A stretch of 64,000 bases of DNA from Bordetella petrii. GTDB taxonomy: Bacteria > Pseudomonadota > Gammaproteobacteria > Burkholderiales > Burkholderiaceae_B. Location: assembly GCF_000067205.1 (NCBI RefSeq), contig NC_010170.1, positions 3,038,001-3,102,000 on the forward strand, in the 5' to 3' direction. Below, one piece after another: positions 33,724 to 41,831 of this stretch. Both the position numbers and the translations under genes were made by a program. Position 1 is the first letter of the stretch, and every line of letters starts with the position of its first letter. Under the pieces are notes generated by a model. The model was not told the origin of the DNA. It saw only the letters and a list, made by a program, of their open reading frames with translations, and ran no database searches.

Positions 33724-34016
33724 CCGATCAGGCCGCCCAGCAGCAGCATGGCCAGCACCAGCCAGAAAATGCCGGCCACGATAGCGCGCCGCAGGAACGC
33801 CTTCACGGCCGCCCACAGCAGCAGCAGGCCCAGCACCAGCAGCGCAAAATTGAACACCGACGGGCTCATGCCCAGCGCTCCCGCCAGGCCGGCGAAAAAA
33901 TCGCCCAGCGCCGAGCCCAGGCCGCCAAATACATAGCGCAGGCCCGCCACGATGCCGCGGATGATTTCACCCAACAGTGCGCCCGCCGATCCGAAAAAAC
34001 TGTCTTCAGTCTGCAT
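33720..34016 (-). CDS. Small hypothetical membrane protein (98 aa)
   Basis: A 98-residue protein with an amphipathic N-terminal half (SAGALLGEIIRGIVAGLRYVFGGLGSALGDFFAGLAGALG) and two C-terminal hydrophobic spans (FALLVLGLLLLWAAVKAF and AIVAGIFWLVLAMLLLGGLIG). The start at 34016 gives a sensible N-terminus; the frame upstream is the antisense of the glutathione reductase gene. No family recognised. It is divergent from gor and convergent with a MocR gene. Confidence 0.65.
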   Translation of the reverse strand: MQTEDSFFGSAGALLGEIIRGIVAGLRYVFGGLGSALGDFFAGLAGALGMSPSVFNFALLVLGLLLLWAAVKAFLRRAIVAGIFWLVLAMLLLGGLIG

Positions 34017-34217
34017 GCGTTCCCAGTGCGTTCCCAGTGCGGGGCCCTGCCCCGAACGCGGGCCGCGCAACATCGCGGCCCTTGCCAGAATGTATCCGAT
34101 CCGGGCCGGCCCTGCCCGGCGCCGCTGCGGGCGCCGGCCAATTAGGGGTTTAATACGGGTCTTGTCAGATTTCTCGTACGGCGCCGGGCGCCGCCGAAGA
34201 CTCCACAAAGGACGAAG

Positions 34218-35576
34218 ATGGCTTTCGATTTTGACTTGTACGTAATTGGCGCGGGATCGGGCGGCGTGCGCGCCGCGCGCTTTGCCGCCGGATACGGCGC
34301 GCGCGTGGCCGTGGCCGAAAGCCGCTATCTGGGCGGCACCTGTGTAAACGTCGGTTGCGTGCCCAAGAAGCTGCTGGTGTATGGCGCCCATTACCGCGAA
34401 GACCTCGAACACGCCGCCAGCTACGGCTGGACCACCGGCCAGCCGAGCTTCGACTGGGCCACCCTCATTGCCAACAAGAACCGCGAAATCGAGCGCCTTA
34501 ACGGCATCTACCGCAACCTGCTGACGGGCAGCGGCGTCACCCTGCACGAAGGCCATGCCCGCCTGCTGGACCCGCACACGGTCGAAATCAACGGCCAGCG
34601 CCACACGGCCCGGCACATCCTGGTGGCCACCGGCGGCTGGCCCAACGTGCCCGACATCCCCGGCAAAGAGCACGCCATCACCTCGAACGAGGCCTTCTTC
34701 CTGAAAGCCCTGCCGCGCCGGGTGCTGGTGGTGGGCGGCGGCTACATCGCGGTGGAATTCGCCTCTATTTTCAACGGCATGGGCGCGCAGACCGTGCAGG
34801 TGTACCGGCGCGACCTGTTCCTGCGCGGCTTCGACGGCAGCGTGCGCGAGCACCTGCGCGACGAGCTCATCAAAAAAGGCCTGGACCTGCGCTTTAACGC
34901 CGACGTGGCGCGCATCGACAAGCGCCCCGACGGCAGCCTGGCGGCCACGCTGAAAAGCGGCGAGGTCGTCGAAACCGATTGCGTGTTCTACGCCACCGGC
35001 CGCCGCCCCATGCTCGACAACCTGGGCCTGGAAAATACCGGCGTGAAACTGAACGACGACGGCTTCATCGCGGTGGACGACGAATACCGCAGCAGCGAGC
35101 CGTCGATTCTGGCGCTGGGCGACGTCATCGGCCGCATTCCGCTGACGCCGGTGGCGCTGGCCGAGGGCATGGCGGTGGCGCGCCGCCTGTTCCGCCCCGA
35201 CGAATACCGCAAGGTCGATTACAACCTGATTCCCACGGCGGTGTTCAGCCTGCCCAATATCGGCACCGTGGGCCTGACGACCGAAGCCGCGCTGCAGGCC
35301 GGCCACCGCATCAAGCGCTACGAAAGCCGCTTCCGTCCCATGAAGCTGACGCTGACCGGCGACCAGGAAAAAACGCTGATGAAGCTGGTGGTGGACGCCG
35401 ATACCGACCGCGTGCTGGGCTGCCACATGGTAGGCCCCGACGCCGGCGAGATCGTGCAGGGCCTGGCCGTGGCCCTGAAGGCCGGCGCCACCAAGCAGGT
35501 GTTCGACGAAACCATTGGCATCCACCCCACGGCGGCCGAAGAATTCGTCACCCTGCGCACGCCGGTGCAAGAATAG
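34218..35576 (+). CDS. gor: Glutathione-disulfide reductase
   Basis: A 452-residue FAD-dependent disulfide reductase that reduces oxidised glutathione with NADPH. The FAD fingerprint VIGAGSGGVRAARFAA is at residues 9-24, the redox pair GGTCVNVGCVPKK has Cys42 and Cys47, the NADPH domain is VVGGGYIAVEFASIF followed by arginines for the 2'-phosphate (QVYRRDLFLRGFD), and the C-terminal dimer motif HPTAAEEFVTLR contains the catalytic His-Glu. The plant/proteobacterial-type single-domain length fits. An AAGGAC precedes the ATG. Confidence 0.96.
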   Translation: MAFDFDLYVIGAGSGGVRAARFAAGYGARVAVAESRYLGGTCVNVGCVPKKLLVYGAHYREDLEHAASYGWTTGQPSFDWATLIANKNREIERLNGIYRNLLTGSGVTLHEGHARLLDPHTVEINGQRHTARHILVATGGWPNVPDIPGKEHAITSNEAFFLKALPRRVLVVGGGYIAVEFASIFNGMGAQTVQVYRRDLFLRGFDGSVREHLRDELIKKGLDLRFNADVARIDKRPDGSLAATLKSGEVVETDCVFYATGRRPMLDNLGLENTGVKLNDDGFIAVDDEYRSSEPSILALGDVIGRIPLTPVALAEGMAVARRLFRPDEYRKVDYNLIPTAVFSLPNIGTVGLTTEAALQAGHRIKRYESRFRPMKLTLTGDQEKTLMKLVVDADTDRVLGCHMVGPDAGEIVQGLAVALKAGATKQVFDETIGIHPTAAEEFVTLRTPVQE

Positions 35577-35646
35577 GCGGCTGTTCCGGTACAGATTTGC
35601 GGTAGGCTCCGGTAAATAACCCGTCCCGTCATTTCCGGAGCCCCGC

Positions 35647-36279
35647 ATGCCCGAGCTTTCCAACCTGCTGGCCTTCGCCCTGCTGTCGCTGGGCATGGTG
35701 CTCACCCCCGGCCCCAACATGGTGTACCTGGTCTCGCGCTCGATCTCACAGGGCGCGCGCGCGGGCCTGGTATCGCTGGGCGGCGTGGCGGTGGGCTTCG
35801 TGTTCTACGTGCTATGCGCGGCGCTGGGCATCACCGCCCTGCTGATGGCGGTGCCCTTCGCCTACGACGCCCTGCGTCTGGGCGGCGCCCTGTACCTGGG
35901 CTATCTCGCCTGGCAGGCGCTGCGCCCGGGCGGCCGCTCGCCCTTCCAGGTGCGCCAGCTGCCGCACAGCAGCCCGCGCCAGCTGTTCACCATGGGCCTG
36001 GTCACCAACCTGCTCAACCCCAAGATCGCCATCCTGTACCTGTCGTTGCTGCCGCAATTCATTTCGCCCGGGCACGGCAGCGTGCTGCTGCAATCACTGA
36101 CGCTGGGTTTCACCCAGGTCCTGATCAGCCTTACCGTCAACGCGCTCATCGCCCTGGCCGCGGGCTCGATCGCCGGCTTCCTGGGCGAACGCCCCCTGTG
36201 GCTGGCGATGCAACGCTGGCTGATGGGCACGGTGCTGGCGGGCCTGGCCGTGCGCATGGCGCTCGATTCGCGCCGCTGA
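35647..36279 (+). CDS. LysE/RhtB family amino-acid exporter
   Basis: A 210-residue LysE-superfamily exporter with six hydrophobic segments. The family N-terminal motif LTPGPNMVYLVSRSISQGARAGL (positions about 19-41) and the GLVTNLLNPKIAILYLSLLPQF segment (about 117-138) are both intact. It likely exports an amino acid or homoserine lactone-like compound. The gene is preceded by a separate promoter region after gor and followed by repeats and an IS element. Confidence 0.92.
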   Translation: MPELSNLLAFALLSLGMVLTPGPNMVYLVSRSISQGARAGLVSLGGVAVGFVFYVLCAALGITALLMAVPFAYDALRLGGALYLGYLAWQALRPGGRSPFQVRQLPHSSPRQLFTMGLVTNLLNPKIAILYLSLLPQFISPGHGSVLLQSLTLGFTQVLISLTVNALIALAAGSIAGFLGERPLWLAMQRWLMGTVLAGLAVRMALDSRR

Positions 36280-36317
36280 TCCCGGCCGGATTGCGACCTC
36301 GCCAGCAGTCCAGGCCA

Positions 36318-36409
36318 GGTGTCACAGGCTGGTGTCGCAGGCAGGTGTCGCAGGCTGGTGTCACAGGCAGGTGTCGCAGGCTGGTGTCACAGGCTGGTGT
36401 CACAGGCCA
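36318..36409. repeat. 13-bp tandem array, seven units
   Basis: Seven head-to-tail units of GGTGTC-A/G-CAGGC-T/A, starting at 36318, 36331, 36344, 36357, 36370, 36383 and 36396. Variation is limited to two positions per unit. Each unit begins with the same GGTGTC hexamer that starts the palindrome arm at 36410, so the array seems derived from, or seeded by, the palindrome. Confidence 0.92.
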
Positions 36410-36425
36410 GGTGTCTGACTCCCGC
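36410..36425. repeat. Left half of palindromic repeat split by IS110
   Basis: GGTGTCTGACTCCCGC equals the first half of the full copy at 25135-25169. The matching second half, GGTGTCAGACACC, lies about 1.2 kb away at 37650-37662, on the other side of the transposase gene. Confidence 0.8.
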
Positions 36426-36442
36426 AGATACCGTCTTGGCAG

Positions 36443-37426
36443 TCAAGCGGGTAACGCGTAATCGCTGCGATAAGGGGTGCGGTTTTTAAGCACGCCGAAG
36501 CATAAGTGAGCGAGCTTGCGCATGGCGGCGCCGAGAGCAGCCATCTTGCTCTTGCCGGCGGCCAGCAGGCGGGCATAGAGCGCCTGTATGTGGGGGTTAT
36601 GGCGCACAGCCACGACCGCGGCCATGTACAGGGTGGCCCGCACCCGAGCCGGCCCGGTCTTGGACAGCCGAGGCCGGCCGTTCAGGCTGGTGCCGGACTG
36701 GCGCTGTACGGGCACCAGGCCCAGATAGGCCGCCAACGCCTGCGGCGATTCAATGCGCCGGTTATGCATGATCGACAGCAACGCGTTGCCGGTCTGTGGG
36801 CCGACCGCCGGGATGCTGGTCAGCAGGTCCCGGTCCTCTTTCAGGTCGGGATGGCGGTCGATATGGTCGTTGATCGCGCGCTCCAGACGCTTGATCTGCT
36901 CGGTCAGGAACGCCACGCTTTTGTCGATCGAGCCGGTGACCGGCTCGGGCGACTGGCCGAACTGGGCCTTCTCCTGCCGGTTGAGCTCACGCTGCAGATC
37001 CTTGGCCAGCGCCTCGTGCCGGGCCAGCAGCGCGCGCAGTTGCCGCGCGTGCAGCGGCGCCGGCTGCCAGGCCGGCGGGCACAGCGCCTGGCCATAGCGG
37101 GCCAGCACGTAGCTGTCGAGCTCATCGTTCTTGGTGCGCACCGCCAGCGCACCGGCAAAATCGCGCGCCTGCGCCGGATTGATCATCGAGACCGTGGCCC
37201 CCGCCTCATGCAACGCGGTGCCCGCCTGCTCGTGGTACGGCCCGGTCGGCTCGAGCACCACGTGCAACTGCTCGGGCTGCGCGCCTTGCTTGGCGCACCA
37301 GCCTAACAGCGCCTGAATCCCGGCCACCGTATTAGCCACCACCTTGGTCTTGCGCTTATCGCCCTCGGCGCCGACCAGCGCGCAGTTGAGCTTGGCCTTT
37401 GAGACGTCAATTCCCAGAAAAAACAT
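36443..37426 (-). CDS. IS110 family transposase
   Basis: A 327-residue IS110 recombinase. The N-terminal RuvC-like DEDD domain has Asp7 (FLGIDVSK), Glu59 (VVLEPTGPYHE), Asp101 and Asp104 (TKNDELDSYVLARY). The C-terminal Transposase_20 domain contains LLTSIPAVGPQTGNALLS and GRPRLSKTGPARVRATLYMAA, which carries the conserved serine used for strand exchange. It is full length with no frameshift, so the element may be active. These enzymes are guided by a structured RNA from the element's own non-coding end. Confidence 0.95.
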   Translation of the reverse strand: MFFLGIDVSKAKLNCALVGAEGDKRKTKVVANTVAGIQALLGWCAKQGAQPEQLHVVLEPTGPYHEQAGTALHEAGATVSMINPAQARDFAGALAVRTKNDELDSYVLARYGQALCPPAWQPAPLHARQLRALLARHEALAKDLQRELNRQEKAQFGQSPEPVTGSIDKSVAFLTEQIKRLERAINDHIDRHPDLKEDRDLLTSIPAVGPQTGNALLSIMHNRRIESPQALAAYLGLVPVQRQSGTSLNGRPRLSKTGPARVRATLYMAAVVAVRHNPHIQALYARLLAAGKSKMAALGAAMRKLAHLCFGVLKNRTPYRSDYALPA

Positions 37427-37436
37427 CGACTTGGAC

Positions 37437-37640
37437 TCCTAGTGAAATGGCCCCCAAGCCCACTGCGCCCACTTGCCTTGTTCATGCAGGGTCACTATGC
37501 CCTAGGCTACCGTCCAGCATCCAGTCGGCTCTCAGAGGCGCGAATCCGGGGCCTAATCTGCGTCACAAAGTCCAGGCTTTCCGTGTCAGAACAAACTCAC
37601 CGGATCCGCTAGTAGCGATAGCTAATCACTACCGCGCTCA
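37437..37640 (-). ncRNA. Predicted bridge RNA region of IS110
   Basis: The roughly 200-nt non-coding stretch upstream of the transposase, between the probable element end and the coding start, is where IS110-group elements such as IS621 encode their bridge RNA. A 7-bp hairpin with one wobble, GTAGCGA (37612-37618) with TCACTAC (37626-37632), lies near the element end. Target- and donor-binding loops were not resolved by eye. Location inferred from family knowledge. Confidence 0.4.
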
Positions 37641-37648
37641 AGATACAA

Positions 37649-37662
37649 GGGTGTCAGACACC
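37649..37662. repeat. Right half of palindromic repeat split by IS110
   Basis: GGGTGTCAGACACC, the second half of the palindrome whose first half ends at 36425. Confidence 0.75.
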
Positions 37663-37689
37663 GCGATAGCGAGACAGTCTGCCTACTTC

Positions 37690-37720
37690 GGTGTCAGGCA
37701 CCCTGCGGGAGCCTGACACC
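37690..37720. repeat. Dispersed palindromic repeat upstream of aroG
   Basis: GGTGTCAGGC pairs perfectly with GCCTGACACC around an 11-nt loop. It is followed after 7 nt by a 12-bp tandem array. Confidence 0.88.
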
Positions 37721-37727
37721 TGGCGAA

Positions 37728-37775
37728 GCGCCTGGCAATGCGCCTGGCAATGCGCCTGGCAATGCGCCTGGCAAA
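37728..37775. repeat. 12-bp tandem array, about four units
   Basis: Three exact units of GCGCCTGGCAAT (37728, 37740, 37752) and a fourth missing its last base match (37764-37775), located between a palindrome and the aroG gene. Confidence 0.9.
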
Positions 37776-37834
37776 GCCGGACACGACCGGGCGCGGTGCG
37801 ATAATGCGGCAGCCCTGCTAATACGAGACTTGCC

Positions 37835-38962
37835 ATGACCCGCATCGACGACCCCCTGCATGACCGCGAAGCCGGCCACGCGGACTCCACTCAAGACACC
37901 ACCCGCATTGACGACGTCCGCATCGGCGCGGTGCGTCCGCTGATTTCCCCGGCCCTGCTGCAAGACGAACTGCCGGTGCCCGCCGCTACGCTGGCCCTGG
38001 TCGAAGAAGCCCGCGCTCGCATCGCCGACGTGCTGCATGGCCGCGACGACCGGCTGGTGGTGGTGGTGGGCCCCTGTTCCATCCACGACCACGACCAAGC
38101 GCTGGAATACGCCAGCCGCCTGAAGGCCGCCGCCCAAGCGCTGCAAGACGATCTGCTGGTGGTCATGCGCGTATATTTCGAAAAGCCGCGCACGACCGTG
38201 GGCTGGAAGGGCTACATCAACGACCCCCGCCTGGACGGCAGCTTCCGTATCAACGAAGGCCTGCGCCGCGCGCGCGAACTGCTGCTGGAAATCGGCGGCC
38301 TGGGCCTGCCCATCGCCACCGAATTCCTCGACCTGCTCAGCCCGCAGTACATCGCCGACCTGATCGCCTGGGGCGCCATCGGCGCGCGCACCACCGAAAG
38401 CCCCAGCCACCGCCAGCTGGCCTCGGGCCTGAGTTGCCCGCTGGGCTTCAAGAACGGCACCGACGGCGGCATGCAGGTGGCCGCCGACGCCATCGTGGCC
38501 GCGCGCGCCCGCCACGCCTTCATGGGCATGACCAAAATGGGCATGGCGGCCATCTTCGAGACGCGCGGCAACGACGACACCCACGTCATTCTGCGCGGCG
38601 GCAAGCAGGGTCCCAACTACGACGCCGCCAGCGTGGCGGCCTGCTGCGCCGCGCTGAAGGCGGCCGGCCAGCGCGAACAGGTCATGATCGACTGCTCGCA
38701 CGCCAACTCCAACAAATCGCACCAGCGCCAGGTCGATGTGGCGCGCGACATCGCCGCGCAACTGGCCCAGGGCGAATCGCGCATCATCGGCGTCATGATC
38801 GAAAGCCATCTGGAAGAAGGCCGCCAGGACTTGAAGCCCGGCGTGCCGCTGCGCCACGGGGTGTCCATCACCGACGCCTGCCTGGGCTGGACGCAGACCG
38901 GGCCGGTGCTCGAATTCCTGGCGCAAGCCGTGCGCCAGCGCCGCGCGCGCCGGCAGGGCTGA
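37835..38962 (+). CDS. aroG: 3-deoxy-7-phosphoheptulonate synthase (DAHP synthase, class I)
   Basis: A 375-residue type I alpha (AroFGH-like) DAHP synthase, the first step of the shikimate pathway, condensing PEP and erythrose-4-phosphate. The motifs VVVVGPCSIHD, VYFEKPRTTVGWKGYINDP, TEFLDLLSPQYIADLIAWGAIGARTTESPSHR and FKNGTDG, the LRGGKQGPNYD segment and the metal-binding MIDCSHANSNK and IMIESH-type region (GVMIESHLEEG) are intact. Full length; the feedback amino acid cannot be assigned. Its upstream region holds a palindrome and a tandem array rather than a recognisable attenuator. Confidence 0.96.
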   Translation: MTRIDDPLHDREAGHADSTQDTTRIDDVRIGAVRPLISPALLQDELPVPAATLALVEEARARIADVLHGRDDRLVVVVGPCSIHDHDQALEYASRLKAAAQALQDDLLVVMRVYFEKPRTTVGWKGYINDPRLDGSFRINEGLRRARELLLEIGGLGLPIATEFLDLLSPQYIADLIAWGAIGARTTESPSHRQLASGLSCPLGFKNGTDGGMQVAADAIVAARARHAFMGMTKMGMAAIFETRGNDDTHVILRGGKQGPNYDAASVAACCAALKAAGQREQVMIDCSHANSNKSHQRQVDVARDIAAQLAQGESRIIGVMIESHLEEGRQDLKPGVPLRHGVSITDACLGWTQTGPVLEFLAQAVRQRRARRQG

Positions 38963-39094
38963 GCCGCACCTGCCTGCACATTCGCAGGATCAGGCAAGAA
39001 TGGCGTAGTAATCGGCATTGCTGCTGCCGGCGCGGATTTCTTATCCTGCACGTCTGTGGGGCGCGGGCCCCGCCAGTCCAGGAAGACATCCGCC

Positions 39095-39553
39095 ATGGCC
39101 AGCTTGAACATCAATGGCAAAGATACCGCCCTCGATGCACCCGATGAAATGCCCCTGCTGTGGGCGCTGCGCGACGTCGCCAACCTGACCGGCACCAAGT
39201 ACGGCTGCGGCATGGCGTTGTGCGGGGCCTGTACGGTGCACGCCGACGGCGTCCCGATCCGCTCCTGCGTGACGCCGCTGTCGGCCGTGACGGGCAAGCA
39301 GATCACCACCATCGAAGGCGCGGGCTCAGACAGAGTCGGGCAAGCCGTGCAGGCGGCCTGGCGCAAGCTCGACGTGGCCCAGTGCGGCTACTGCCAGTCG
39401 GGCCAGATCATGTCGGCCACCGCCCTGCTCGCCCAGAACAAGCAGCCCAGCGATGCGGATATCGACAATGCCATGGCCGGCAATGTGTGCCGCTGCGCGA
39501 CCTACGTGCGCATCCGCGCCGCCATCCACGAAGCCGCGCGCGCGCTGGCCTGA
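39095..39553 (+). CDS. Molybdenum hydroxylase small subunit, (2Fe-2S)2 (IorA-like)
   Basis: A 152-residue electron-transfer subunit of xanthine-oxidase-family hydroxylases. A plant-type [2Fe-2S] site has Cys38, Cys43, Cys46 and Cys58 (YGCGMALCGACTVHADG, SC); the second helical [2Fe-2S] site has Cys97, Cys100, Cys132 and Cys134 (QCGYCQSGQIM, VCRCATY). It resembles isoquinoline 1-oxidoreductase alpha subunits, which work without an FAD subunit and pass electrons to cytochromes. The large subunit follows 15 nt later. No maturation factor is adjacent. Confidence 0.92.
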   Translation: MASLNINGKDTALDAPDEMPLLWALRDVANLTGTKYGCGMALCGACTVHADGVPIRSCVTPLSAVTGKQITTIEGAGSDRVGQAVQAAWRKLDVAQCGYCQSGQIMSATALLAQNKQPSDADIDNAMAGNVCRCATYVRIRAAIHEAARALA

Positions 39554-39568
39554 ACCCAGGAGCCCTAC

Positions 39569-41830
39569 ATGCATCCCCTCGTGCGTTCCCACGCCGCGGC
39601 CATCCCGGCCGTGCGCAACGTCAGCCGCCGCCGCTTCATGCAGGGCGCGGGCGGCCTGGTGCTCGGCATCGCGCTGGCCCCCGCCGCCACGCGCGCCGCC
39701 ACAGGCGCGGCCGCCACGGCCGGCGATGGCGCCTTCGCCCCCAATGCCTTCGTGCGCATCGGCACCGACGGCAGCGTCACGGTGCTGTCCAAGCACCTGG
39801 AAATGGGCCAGGGCGCCTACACCGGCCTGGCCACGCTGGTAGCCGAAGAACTCGACGCCGATTGGGCCAGCGTGCGCGTCGAAGGCGCGCCCGCGAACAC
39901 GGATCTGTACAAGAATCTGGCGTTGGGCTTGCAGGGTACCGGCGGCAGCACCGCTATCGCCAACTCGTACGAGCAGATGCGGCGGGCCGGCGCCACGGCG
40001 CGCGCCATGCTGGTGGCCGCGGCGGCCCGCCAGTGGCAGGTCGACGCCAAAGACATCACCGTGTCGGCCGGCGTGGTGCGCCATGCCGCCACGCAGCGGC
40101 AGGCCGGCTTCGGCGACCTGGCTGCCGCGGCGGCCAAACTGCCCGTGCCCGAATCCGTGCCGCTGAAAGCGGCCGCCGATTTCCGGCTGATCGGCAAAGA
40201 AGCGCCGCGCCGCGTCGACGGCCTGGCCAAGACCGACGGCACGGCCATCTTCACGCAAGACATGAAGCTGCCCGGCATGCTGGTGGCCATGGCCGCGCAC
40301 CCGCCCCGCTTCGGCGGCAAGGTGGCCAGTTTCGACGCCAGCAAGGCGCGCGCCGTGCCGGGCGTGCGTCACGTCGTGCAGTTCAGCGGCACCGGACACA
40401 ATTTCGAAGGCGTGGCGGTGCTGGCCGACAACACCTGGGCCGCGCGCACCGGGCGCGATGCCCTGCAGGTGCAATGGGACGACAGCCAGGCCTACCGCAA
40501 GGGCTCGGACGAGATCCGCGCCCAATACCGCGCGGCGCTGGACCTCCCCGGCGCCGTGGCGGCCAGCCATGGCGACGCAGAAGCCGCGCTGGCGCAGTCG
40601 GCCAAGGTAATCGAGGCCGAATACGAAGTGCCCTACCTGGCGCATGCCGCCATGGAACCCATGAACTGCCTGGTGCGGCTGGGCGACGACCGCTGCGACA
40701 TCTGGAACGGCGAGCAGTTCCAGACAGTCGACCAGGCCGTCGTGGCGAAAGTGCTGGGCCTGGCGCCGGAACAGGTGTTCATCAACCAGTTGTACGCCGG
40801 CGGCAGCTTCGGCCGGCGCGCCACCCCGCATGCCGACTACATCGCCGAAGCCGCGCTGATCGCCAAGGCGGCGCGCGACCAGGGCGTGCGCGCGCCCATC
40901 AAGCTGGTATGGACGCGCGAAGACGACATGCGCGGCGGCTACTACCGGCCGCTGAACGTGCACCGCGCGCGCATCGGCCTGGACGCCGACGGCAAGCTGC
41001 AGGCCTGGCACGTGCGCCTGGCGGGCCAGTCGATTTTCCTGGGCAGCCCGTTCGAAGGCGCCATGCAGAACGGCATCGACCCCACCTCGGTGGAAGGCCA
41101 GGCCGACCTGCGCTACAGCGTGCCCAACCTGCACGTGGAGTCGTACACGCCGCAAGACGTCGGAGTGCCGGTGCTGTGGTACCGCTCGGTGGGCCACACG
41201 CACACGGCGTTCTCGGCCGAAAGCCTGATCGACGAAGCCGCGGCGGCGGCCGGCCAGGACCCGGTCGCCTACCGCATCGCCCTGCTCGACCAGCACCCGC
41301 GCCACCGCAAGGTGCTGGAACTGGCGGCCGAACGGGCCGGCTGGTCGCAGCCGCTTGCGGCCGGCGCGCAGGGCCTGCGGCGCGGCCGCGGCGTGGCGCT
41401 GCACGAATCGTTCAACACCATCGTGGCGCAAGTGGCGGAAGTCACCGTGCAGGCCGATGGCTCGTTCAAGGTGGACCGCATCGTGTGCGCGCTGGACTGC
41501 GGCGTGGTCGTCAACCCCGACGTGGTGCGCGCGCAAATGGAAGGCGGCATCGGCTTCGGCCTGTCCACGGCGCTGCATGGCGCCCTGACCCTGAAAGACG
41601 GCGTGGTCGAGCAGAGCAACTTCCACGACTACGCGGTGCTGCGCATCAACGAAATGCCGGCCATCGAGGTGCACACCGTGGCGTCCACCGCCAAGCCCAC
41701 CGGCGTGGGCGAGCCCGGCGTGCCGCCGGTGGCGCCGGCGGTTGCCAACGCGCTGTATGCCGCCACCGGGCAGCGCATTCGCACCTTGCCCTTCGCGGCC
41801 CAGCTCAAGCCGCTGGCCAAGCAGGCGTAA
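39569..41830 (+). CDS. Molybdenum hydroxylase large subunit (IorB-like)
   Basis: A 753-residue molybdopterin-binding aldehyde oxidase/xanthine dehydrogenase-type subunit. A twin-arginine signal is visible at residues about 18-45 (VSRRRFMQGAGGLVLGIALAPAAT), indicating export of the folded complex with the small subunit. Cofactor motifs include LEMGQGAYTGLATLVAEEL, AAMEPMNCLV, GGSFGRRATP and the C-terminal GVGEPGVPPVAPAVANA with the catalytic Glu. Single-chain with duplicated Ald_Xan_dh_C2 regions as in IorB. It likely hydroxylates an N-heterocycle or oxidises an aldehyde. Confidence 0.92.
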   Translation: MHPLVRSHAAAIPAVRNVSRRRFMQGAGGLVLGIALAPAATRAATGAAATAGDGAFAPNAFVRIGTDGSVTVLSKHLEMGQGAYTGLATLVAEELDADWASVRVEGAPANTDLYKNLALGLQGTGGSTAIANSYEQMRRAGATARAMLVAAAARQWQVDAKDITVSAGVVRHAATQRQAGFGDLAAAAAKLPVPESVPLKAAADFRLIGKEAPRRVDGLAKTDGTAIFTQDMKLPGMLVAMAAHPPRFGGKVASFDASKARAVPGVRHVVQFSGTGHNFEGVAVLADNTWAARTGRDALQVQWDDSQAYRKGSDEIRAQYRAALDLPGAVAASHGDAEAALAQSAKVIEAEYEVPYLAHAAMEPMNCLVRLGDDRCDIWNGEQFQTVDQAVVAKVLGLAPEQVFINQLYAGGSFGRRATPHADYIAEAALIAKAARDQGVRAPIKLVWTREDDMRGGYYRPLNVHRARIGLDADGKLQAWHVRLAGQSIFLGSPFEGAMQNGIDPTSVEGQADLRYSVPNLHVESYTPQDVGVPVLWYRSVGHTHTAFSAESLIDEAAAAAGQDPVAYRIALLDQHPRHRKVLELAAERAGWSQPLAAGAQGLRRGRGVALHESFNTIVAQVAEVTVQADGSFKVDRIVCALDCGVVVNPDVVRAQMEGGIGFGLSTALHGALTLKDGVVEQSNFHDYAVLRINEMPAIEVHTVASTAKPTGVGEPGVPPVAPAVANALYAATGQRIRTLPFAAQLKPLAKQA

Positions 41831-41831
41831 G

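Larger units (their letters stand above)
36426..37648 (-). mobile_element. IS110 family insertion sequence
   Basis: An element of about 1.2 kb containing one DEDD transposase and no terminal inverted repeats. Its edges are inferred from the split palindrome. The 6-mer AGATAC (GTATCT on the transposase strand) occurs at both ends (36426-36431 and 37641-37646), as expected for the short core shared by IS110 ends. Non-coding DNA is about 17 bp after the transposase and about 220 bp before it, the IS110 (not IS1111) organisation. Exact boundaries are uncertain by several bases. Confidence 0.7.

Noticed and set aside
33720..35720. 666-codon minus-strand frame over glutathione reductase
   Set aside because: Only the last 98 codons form a sensible membrane protein; the rest is antisense to gor.
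36318..36409. Possible CRISPR array
   Set aside because: Units are 13-bp head-to-tail repeats without spacers, and no cas genes are nearby.
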